A DNA stretch of 6,223 nt, taken from the NCBI GenBank assembly GCA_003222935.1, contig QHXL01000080.1, positions 562 to 6,784 on the forward strand. The letters run 5' to 3'. The DNA is from Acidobacteriota bacterium (GTDB taxonomy: Bacteria > Acidobacteriota > Blastocatellia > Pyrinomonadales > Pyrinomonadaceae). The position numbers were made by a program, and so were the translations under genes. Positions 1 through 4,647 of this stretch are shown here, one piece after another. The stretch's first letter is position 1; the number at the start of each line of letters is the position of its first letter. The notes below the pieces were generated by a model. It did no database searches. It was not told where the DNA came from and saw only the letters and a list, made by a program, of their open reading frames with translations.

Positions 1-452
1 CCGGTTCGGCGCCAAACACCACGGCGCCTTCGTCAATCGCAGGTCCGCTACCGGACAATGGCTATAAGGCCGAAGTCACAATCGCTGAACCGCCGACCAA
101 ACTACGCACAGGTCAAAAAGAGACCATTAATATAAAAATTAAGAACGTGAGCGACGTTACCTGGTTTCAGCGTGGCGGAGAAATCAGCAACCAAACAGAC
201 AATAAGTTTTATCTCGCCGCCGGTAATCAATGGCTCGACAAAGACGGCAAACAGACGTCCGAGGAAGAGGGTCATAACGGGATTCCAAAAAATCTCAAAC
301 CTGGTGAGGAAACTCAAATGACGCTATTGATCACGGCGCCAAAGACACCAGGCGAATACTTTATGCGTCTCGACATGGTCCAGGAAGGTGTTACCTGGTT
401 CGGCGACAAAGGATCGACAACAACTAAAGTGCCCGTTACGGTAGTGAAATAA
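1..452 (+). CDS. C-terminal part of a protein ending in an NBR1-like Ig domain (5' partial)
   Basis: The reading frame is open from the first full codon at position 3 to the TAA at 450-452, giving 149 visible residues; the true start lies upstream of the window. The GTG at 147 falls inside the domain and is not a credible start. Visible residues 1-20 are a Ser/Thr/Pro/Ala-rich linker (SAPNTTAPSSIAGPLP). Residues 22-148 form one beta-sandwich-type domain. It has a KNVSDVTW strand (Trp54), a KPGEE turn and the closing block TPGEYFMRLDMVQEGVTWFG, followed by DKGS (about 129-138). That block matches what I know of bacterial NBR1-type Ig-like domains (Pfam NBR1 Ig-like family, from memory). Such domains usually serve binding or attachment rather than catalysis. 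The catalytic part, if any, is outside the window, so the overall function is unknown. The next gene on the same strand ends in the same kind of domain. Confidence is high for the reading frame and fairly high for the domain type. Confidence 0.85.
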   Translation, partial: GSAPNTTAPSSIAGPLPDNGYKAEVTIAEPPTKLRTGQKETINIKIKNVSDVTWFQRGGEISNQTDNKFYLAAGNQWLDKDGKQTSEEEGHNGIPKNLKPGEETQMTLLITAPKTPGEYFMRLDMVQEGVTWFGDKGSTTTKVPVTVVK

Positions 453-453
453 C

Positions 454-549
454 TTTGGAGTGCGGTGCCTTGTCACCGCTTTTTTAAAGAAGCTTGCTTT
501 GCTTAAACGTGCTCGATAAGAAAGCGGTGACAAGGCACCGCACTCCAAA
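454..549. repeat. Palindromic REPIN-like element, 29-bp perfect inverted arms
   Basis: The left arm (454-482) and right arm (521-549) are perfect reverse complements over 29 bp, separated by a 38-nt spacer. Each arm is itself a hairpin: GCGGTG and CACCGC (6 bp) around a 6-nt loop, at 462-479 and again at 524-541. This two-level palindrome is the design of REP doublets mobilised in trans by RAYT transposases; no such transposase is in the window. The element starts one base after the stop of the upstream gene and ends one base before the ATG at 551, so it makes up nearly the whole intergenic gap. A T-run (480-485) follows the left-arm hairpin, so partial transcription termination is conceivable. 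I vaguely recall similar repeats from acidobacterial and verrucomicrobial genomes but cannot verify this. The structure is certain; its classification is inference. Confidence 0.85.
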
Positions 550-550
550 A

Positions 551-3175
551 ATGAAACTCGCATACTTCAGCCCGCTCGGTCCCCAGCGATCCGGGATCAG
601 TGACTACAGCGAAGAGCTGCTCCCTCACCTTGCCGTGGGTGCTGAGATAACTCTTTTCGTAGAAGGCTTCCATCCATCTAATCGAGATTTGACGTCCCGC
701 TTTGAAGTGATCGACTATCGACGTCGCCGTGCTCATCTTCGCGAACTCGATCGGTTCGACGCGGTCGTTTACCACATGGGTAACGATCATCGTTATCACT
801 CCGGGATTTTTGACGCGATGAAGCAACGAAGCGGCATAGTCGTCTTTCACGACTTTGCTCTTCAGGAATTCTTTCTTGGACTGGCTCGCAATCGTAACGA
901 TCTAAAGCTGTATCTGAACGAGGTTGAGGCATGTCACGGAAAGGAAGCGCGAAACGAAGCAGCCAAGGCTCTGGCGACCGGTACTACACCTCCGATCATG
1001 GCCCAGGCTATCGAGTTTCCGCTAAACCGGATGATTGCCGGATCTGCAGAAGGGATAATCGTTCACTCCGAGTGGAGTCGGAGTCGTTTTGCGACGACCG
1101 TGCCTCACGTTCCCATTGCACGCATCTCAATGCCCGTTAAGCTGCCCGACGCTTCACGAACTCGAGATTCCAGTGGCCCGGTAGATCCCCGGAATGTCGT
1201 TAAGATTGCAACCTTTGGGTTGATCACTCCCGGCAAAGGCATCGAACCGAGTCTACGTGTGTTATCTCGTCTCAAAGAACTACATGCTGATACGCATCCG
1301 TTTAAGTATTCACTCGTAGGTGAGACCAACCCATTCTTTGATGTGCATTCCCTGGTTCGTCTCTATGGGATGGAAGACTGTGTGGAAATCACCGGGCACA
1401 TAACGCTCGAGGAGTTCAAGCAAAGAATCGATCAAACTGACATAGCCCTAAACATTCGTGAACGAACCGTTGGTGAAACGAGTGCCAGTCTCGTCCGCTT
1501 GCTTGCAGCAGGAGTTTGTAGCGTGGTCGCTGAACAAGCGTGGTACGCGGAACTACCAGATGATTCGGTCGTTAAGATTCCGCTCGACTCACTCGACCAG
1601 ATGTTGTTTGCCTATCTTGATCGATTGATTGTCGACCAACCACTGCGCGACCGTATTGCCAACAATGCCAGAGCGTATGCGATAAATGAATTCAGCGCCG
1701 AACATCGCGCAGTGGAATACCTCTCGTTTATTCAAAAAGTAATCTCCCGCCGCCCACGTCGCGCGTTGACGACCAGTGTTTCCAAAGAAATAACGACACT
1801 CAATATTCCAGCCGACGAAGCTGTTCTGGTTAGTGTTGCTTCGAATGTCGCAGAGCTTCTGGGCGATTATGAAAGAGCTGAAAGGATTTCCTCAATCGAG
1901 GCTCCTGCGACCAGGGCTGCGCACGGCAACGGAAACAACGCGTCAGGTCCAGCTCAGGCCAGCGGACGCATGACCATACCTGATGGCATTGATTACAAAC
2001 TTGCGGCGGTGGAATACGTCGATCAACTTGATGCGGAACGAAGTCACTATTTGCTGACCAAGCCTTTCTACAACCTGGCTAACAAGCCAGACAAGCATCA
2101 AGGCGAAGGAATGGATGCAGAAACGCACCGCCATTTTTGCGACTTCGCAAATATCGCGGTCACCCTGGCCCTGCCCGCGGGCAGCAAACTCCTTGACGTA
2201 GGATGTGGTTCAGGCTGGCTGAGCGAATACTTTGCTCGACTTGGTTATAACATCACCGGGATCGATATCAGCCCAAAGCTAATCCAGATGTCGCGCGATC
2301 GAGTTGCAAAAGTTGCTTACGACGTCGATCACGAAACAACTTTGAAGTGCGAATTCAAAGTGCACGACATTGAAGCCGGTCCACTTGCGGAAAAATTTGA
2401 CGCCGTCATCTGTTACGACTCACTTCATCACTTTCAAGATGAAAAAGCAGTAATGCGAAACATCGCAGCGATGCTTCCCGTTGGGGGTGTGATGTTTATT
2501 CTGGAAGGTGAGCGACCTGCTCTCGGCTCTGCAACTGAAGAAGAATTGTTTGAAGTGATGACGAAGTACGGCACCCTTGAATCACCTTACGACTACGGTC
2601 ATCTCCGTGAAATTTTCGATAAGCATGGCTTCGTCATTATCGGTGATTACGCGAGCATCAACGGACTCTTCGAACGCGAAACCTTCGTGGACGACATGCT
2701 TCCGTTGAAGAATATCGCCACCAACTATCACTATCTCGCATGTAAAAAAGTCGCAGAAGGCGCTCCCGCGTCAACTGTTGCCGACAGCCGGCATCCAAAC
2801 TTACTTCGCGCCCAGATTCGTTTACTCGAGTGTGGTTCTCTGACACTTAAAACCGGGGAGGCCTTTGAGTGCGAATGTGAAATAGAAAACTCTGGCGATA
2901 CGTTGTGGCGCGCAGGGTCTGAGATAAGAACCGGAGTTGTAATGCCGGGAGTTCGGATTACTGACAGCAAGGGAACAGTAGTCAACGAGTTTCACGGGCA
3001 ACCTCCGCTTCCTCGAGCTGTCGCTCCCGGTGAAAAAGTGCGACTCAGAATCGCATTTGAAGTTCCTCACTCAGAAGGTTCCTACAAGTTCAAGCTCGAC
3101 CTGGTCGATCAGCACATTTGTTGGTTTGAGGACGTCGGGTCAGAACCGCTGATTATTGAATTTAAAGTTTTGTAG
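551..3175 (+). CDS. Trimodular fusion: GT4-like glycosyltransferase, SAM methyltransferase, C-terminal Ig-like domain
   Basis: 874 residues from ATG 551 to TAG 3173. I chose this ATG because MKLAYFSPLGPQRSGISDYS is a typical GT4 N-terminus. The frame is open back to 488, but that extension lies in the repeat element. Residues 1 to about 398 are a two-lobed GT4-like glycosyltransferase: SGISDYSEELL near the start, VVFHDF (97-102), ATFGLITPGKG (220-230), GETSASLVRLLAAG (308-321), WYAELPDD (331-338). The usual second Glu of the EX7E motif appears to be Arg here, while Glu309 remains. Residues about 400-473 form a linker, ending Gly/Asn/Ala-rich. Residues about 474-733 are a class I SAM methyltransferase: LLDVGCGSG (547-555, cofactor loop), Asp572 after beta-2, FDAVICYDSLHHF (616-628). 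Residues about 750-874 are an NBR1-like Ig domain ending CWFEDVGS (857-864). There is no signal peptide or membrane segment, so it is probably cytoplasmic, adding and methylating sugars on a surface glycan; sugar and acceptor are unknown. It lies 98 bp behind the preceding gene, possibly co-transcribed. No Shine-Dalgarno sequence is visible. Confidence 0.9.
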   Translation: MKLAYFSPLGPQRSGISDYSEELLPHLAVGAEITLFVEGFHPSNRDLTSRFEVIDYRRRRAHLRELDRFDAVVYHMGNDHRYHSGIFDAMKQRSGIVVFHDFALQEFFLGLARNRNDLKLYLNEVEACHGKEARNEAAKALATGTTPPIMAQAIEFPLNRMIAGSAEGIIVHSEWSRSRFATTVPHVPIARISMPVKLPDASRTRDSSGPVDPRNVVKIATFGLITPGKGIEPSLRVLSRLKELHADTHPFKYSLVGETNPFFDVHSLVRLYGMEDCVEITGHITLEEFKQRIDQTDIALNIRERTVGETSASLVRLLAAGVCSVVAEQAWYAELPDDSVVKIPLDSLDQMLFAYLDRLIVDQPLRDRIANNARAYAINEFSAEHRAVEYLSFIQKVISRRPRRALTTSVSKEITTLNIPADEAVLVSVASNVAELLGDYERAERISSIEAPATRAAHGNGNNASGPAQASGRMTIPDGIDYKLAAVEYVDQLDAERSHYLLTKPFYNLANKPDKHQGEGMDAETHRHFCDFANIAVTLALPAGSKLLDVGCGSGWLSEYFARLGYNITGIDISPKLIQMSRDRVAKVAYDVDHETTLKCEFKVHDIEAGPLAEKFDAVICYDSLHHFQDEKAVMRNIAAMLPVGGVMFILEGERPALGSATEEELFEVMTKYGTLESPYDYGHLREIFDKHGFVIIGDYASINGLFERETFVDDMLPLKNIATNYHYLACKKVAEGAPASTVADSRHPNLLRAQIRLLECGSLTLKTGEAFECECEIENSGDTLWRAGSEIRTGVVMPGVRITDSKGTVVNEFHGQPPLPRAVAPGEKVRLRIAFEVPHSEGSYKFKLDLVDQHICWFEDVGSEPLIIEFKVL

Positions 3176-3300
3176 GGGCGTCCCTCCGTGGGCGCCCCTC
3201 CGTCTACGATCACTCCTGTGGGATCACGAGGAGGCGCTCCTCCGTCTATGATCACTCCGATGGACCAACAAGGGGCGCCCACGGAGGGACGCCCCTACAA
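3170..3300. repeat. Palindromic REPIN-like element between convergent genes, 30-bp perfect arms
   Basis: Arms 3170-3199 and 3271-3300 are perfect reverse complements over 30 bp with a 71-nt spacer. Each arm carries its own 6-bp hairpin, GGGGCG paired with CGCCCC (3175-3198 and 3272-3295). The outer end of each arm reads TTGTAG outward-to-inward, and this is used as the last Leu codon plus stop by both converging genes (3170-3175 on +, 3300-3295 on -). The element therefore fills the entire space between the two genes and intrudes into both. A large GC-rich hairpin here could act as a bidirectional transcription terminator, although there is no clean T-run after it on either strand. The structure is directly seen; the REPIN-like class and terminator role are inference. 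Confidence 0.85.
3191..3258. repeat. Imperfect 26-bp direct repeat inside the convergent-gene element
   Basis: Positions 3191-3216 and 3233-3258 are direct copies agreeing at 24 of 26 positions (differences C/T at the sixth base and C/T at the seventeenth). The first copy overlaps the inner end of the left inverted arm; the second lies wholly in the spacer. This suggests the element has a composite internal structure, perhaps from partial duplication or from merging of two related elements. Confidence 0.75.
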
Positions 3301-4077
3301 GTCTCTCTGCGCGACAATTGTGTGACGCGTTTCAAAGCGCTCGCCGTAGTGATAATAGTAGTCCGCACTTGTTATTTTGGTGAGACTGAATCCCAGCATC
3401 TTGAACACCTCGCGATAAACACCGCGTGAATACGTCCACCAGGTGAAATCTGCTTCTGGATGACTGGCGAGAGACTCGAACCTGGCAATCCTTTCGTCGG
3501 TTTCCAAAAGCGGCGACACGACGACAATAGTTTCTTTGGTTATTCGGGCAATGGAGGCAAGGGCTGTGATCTGGTCACTCAGGTGTTCGAGAACTGAACC
3601 AACAATAGCCACGTCAAACTGGCCCAGGTCAGCAGGCAATCGATAAACATCTCCGTAGAAAACTTCGGCTTTGGAATTCAGGAGTCGATGACAAAGCCAG
3701 TAGGCGTTCTTCCATCGATTAATTTCCTCGTCATACCTTTCAAGCCACCGCGGCGGATCTTGATAAGGCAGCTTGTCTTTAAACGGGAGAAAGTTTTGCT
3801 GACTTGCATCACTAATATCAAACGAAAGCACGCGACTCGCACCATTCTTCTCGGCCTCAAAACTAAGAAACCCCGTGGCAGCGCCAATATCTATAACCGA
3901 CTTTCCGGCAACAGAGACACCACCGATGTATTCAGTAAACCGATCGCGCAAGTCCCAATGTCCGCGCACTTCACCAAGCCCGGGCACATCCATCGTGTGA
4001 TAGAAGAAACAATCTTCCACTCGATCGACGTACCGTGGCTCTGCAAAAGCGATTGATGTGTTTTCGCTGTGACTCAC
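3295..4077 (-). CDS. Class I SAM-dependent methyltransferase, stand-alone
   Basis: 260 residues from a GTG start (4077-4075) to TAG (3297-3295). The GTG is preceded by AGGGAAG and the N-terminal region continues into conserved-looking sequence (VEDCFFYHTMDVPG), so the later Met29 is unlikely to be the start. The Rossmann methyltransferase features are clear: VIDIGAATGF (61-70, SAM-binding loop), FDIS with Asp87 after beta-2, GDVYRLP (142-148) before beta-4, and FDVAIVGSVLEHL (154-166). GHWDLR (39-44) precedes the core. The insert between Asp87 and residue 141 is Trp/Tyr/Arg-rich (PPRWLERYDEEINRWKNAYW) and probably helps form the acceptor site. It resembles the broad group of small-molecule or sugar methyltransferases near glycan clusters. 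It differs clearly from the methyltransferase module of the fusion protein opposite (GAATG versus GCGSG loop). Methyl acceptor unknown. It is downstream of the YfhO gene on the same strand with a 252-bp gap containing a repeat. Its last codon and stop come from the repeat at 3170-3300. Confidence 0.88.
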   Translation of the reverse strand: MSHSENTSIAFAEPRYVDRVEDCFFYHTMDVPGLGEVRGHWDLRDRFTEYIGGVSVAGKSVIDIGAATGFLSFEAEKNGASRVLSFDISDASQQNFLPFKDKLPYQDPPRWLERYDEEINRWKNAYWLCHRLLNSKAEVFYGDVYRLPADLGQFDVAIVGSVLEHLSDQITALASIARITKETIVVVSPLLETDERIARFESLASHPEADFTWWTYSRGVYREVFKMLGFSLTKITSADYYYHYGERFETRHTIVAQRDL

Positions 4078-4080
4078 GTT

Positions 4081-4087
4081 CTTCCCT
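4081..4087 (-). promoter_or_regulatory. Probable ribosome binding site for the stand-alone methyltransferase
   Basis: Read on the - strand, AGGGAAG ends 3 nt before the GTG at 4077-4075, with the GGGA core 5 nt from the start. It is a fair Shine-Dalgarno match and is the main reason for accepting the GTG start. No other start candidate in the first 28 residues has a similar motif. Confidence 0.5.
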
Positions 4088-4151
4088 GTGCGACCTCTGC
4101 GTAACTGTGTAGCAAGTGATTAACTTCTTGTTGTAAGAACCTTTTCGCCTC

Positions 4152-4315
4152 GGCTTCGCCGCCGGATGTGAGGCGACGGCTTTGCCTCGCCGTAACAGGC
4201 TCGTAGGGTTGTCCACATGCGAAGGAGCCAAGCTCATACCAGGGGCACAGCCCAACTCGAACGCAGCTACTGAACGGCGAGGCCGAGCCGTCGCCTCACA
4301 TCCGGCGGCGAAGCC
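4152..4315. repeat. Palindromic REPIN-like element, 42-bp inverted arms
   Basis: Arms 4152-4193 and 4274-4315 are reverse complements at 40 of 42 positions; the two adjacent mismatches lie in the small loop region, at left positions 4181-4182. The spacer is 80 nt. Each arm includes a nested hairpin, GAGGC paired with GCCTC (4170-4188 and 4279-4297). The element occupies most of the 252-bp gap between the YfhO gene stop (4330) and the methyltransferase start (4077), both on the - strand. It leaves about 75 bp upstream of the methyltransferase where a promoter could sit; I see no convincing -35/-10 pair there. The element may attenuate or terminate transcription between the two genes, or stabilise the upstream RNA. 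Those roles are inference; the palindrome is direct observation. Confidence 0.85.
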
Positions 4316-4329
4316 ATTACTAACATCAA

Positions 4330-4647
4330 TTATTTAGTTGCGGCTCCGGGTCTCTGCGATTTGGTTAAGAATGGGAGCGAATCTTTGACCGCCAATAACA
4401 ACAAAACCAGTCCAGTGACCAACGAAATAATCAGCCCCGCCATTACTGACCACGGACGATACAAGAAACTCACACGGTGTTCGCCCCCCGTTAACTCTAC
4501 GCCACGCAACCCAAAGTTCACTTTGATCAGGCTGGCCGCCTTGTCGTCAACGTAGACACGCCAGCCGGGGTAATAATTTTCACTCAGTACGAGGATTGAA
4601 TCGCCATTTGAGTTAGTTTTTATTTCGATCCGATTCGGAGTCCTCAA
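4330..4647 (-). CDS. C-terminal segment of a YfhO-family membrane protein, in a shifted frame
   Basis: This frame is open from TTG 4647-4645 (the preceding triplet is TAG) to TAA 4332-4330, encoding 105 residues. It is not an independent gene. It holds the hallmark end of YfhO-family proteins: PNRIEIKTN (about 4-12), the LSENYYPGWRVYVDD block (21-35), GLRGVELTGGEHRVSFLYRP (46-65), then one hydrophobic helix (about 68-86) and a short charged tail. The reading frame that encodes the rest of the protein ends at 4613, overlapping this one by 35 nt. Moving from that frame into this one requires skipping one base (equivalently a 1-nt insertion or 2-nt deletion in the DNA) near 4636-4647. With that correction the sequence reads smoothly from TAIVED into PNRIEIKT. 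The cause may be a true mutation, an assembly error or, less likely, programmed frameshifting. Confidence 0.85.
   Translation of the reverse strand: MRTPNRIEIKTNSNGDSILVLSENYYPGWRVYVDDKAASLIKVNFGLRGVELTGGEHRVSFLYRPWSVMAGLIISLVTGLVLLLLAVKDSLPFLTKSQRPGAATK

Noticed and set aside
494..520. Possible promoter in the first element's spacer (TTGCTT ... GATAAG)
   Set aside because: The spacing is 15 bp and both boxes are weak matches; short AT-rich spacers throw up such pairs by chance.
494..550. N-terminal extension of the fusion protein starting at TTG 494
   Set aside because: The extra 19 residues come from the repeat spacer and right arm, do not resemble a GT4 N-terminus and have no binding site; ATG 551 gives the expected start.
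324..563. Small - strand ORF across the end of the first gene and the first repeat
   Set aside because: It is antisense to a clear domain and its only distinctive sequence is translation of the palindromic arms.
3688..4056. 122-residue + strand ORF
   Set aside because: It lies wholly antisense within the methyltransferase gene, whose motifs are unmistakable; basic, low-complexity shadow translation.
4125..4139. Short inverted repeat TTCTT-5 nt-AAGAA upstream of the methyltransferase as an operator
   Set aside because: Five-base arms of simple composition are expected by chance and no supporting promoter is visible.
3971..4255. 94-residue - strand ORF across the third repeat and the methyltransferase start
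   Set aside because: It overlaps the 5' end of the methyltransferase gene in another frame and the rest is repeat-derived sequence with no domain-like features.
454..4315. CRISPR array
   Set aside because: The repeats are three different inverted pairs, not regularly spaced direct copies of one unit.
4330..4647. 105-residue protein as an independent gene
   Set aside because: Its content is exactly the missing C-terminal block and last helix of the YfhO-type protein, its start would be a TTG directly after a stop, and it overlaps the longer frame by 35 nt.
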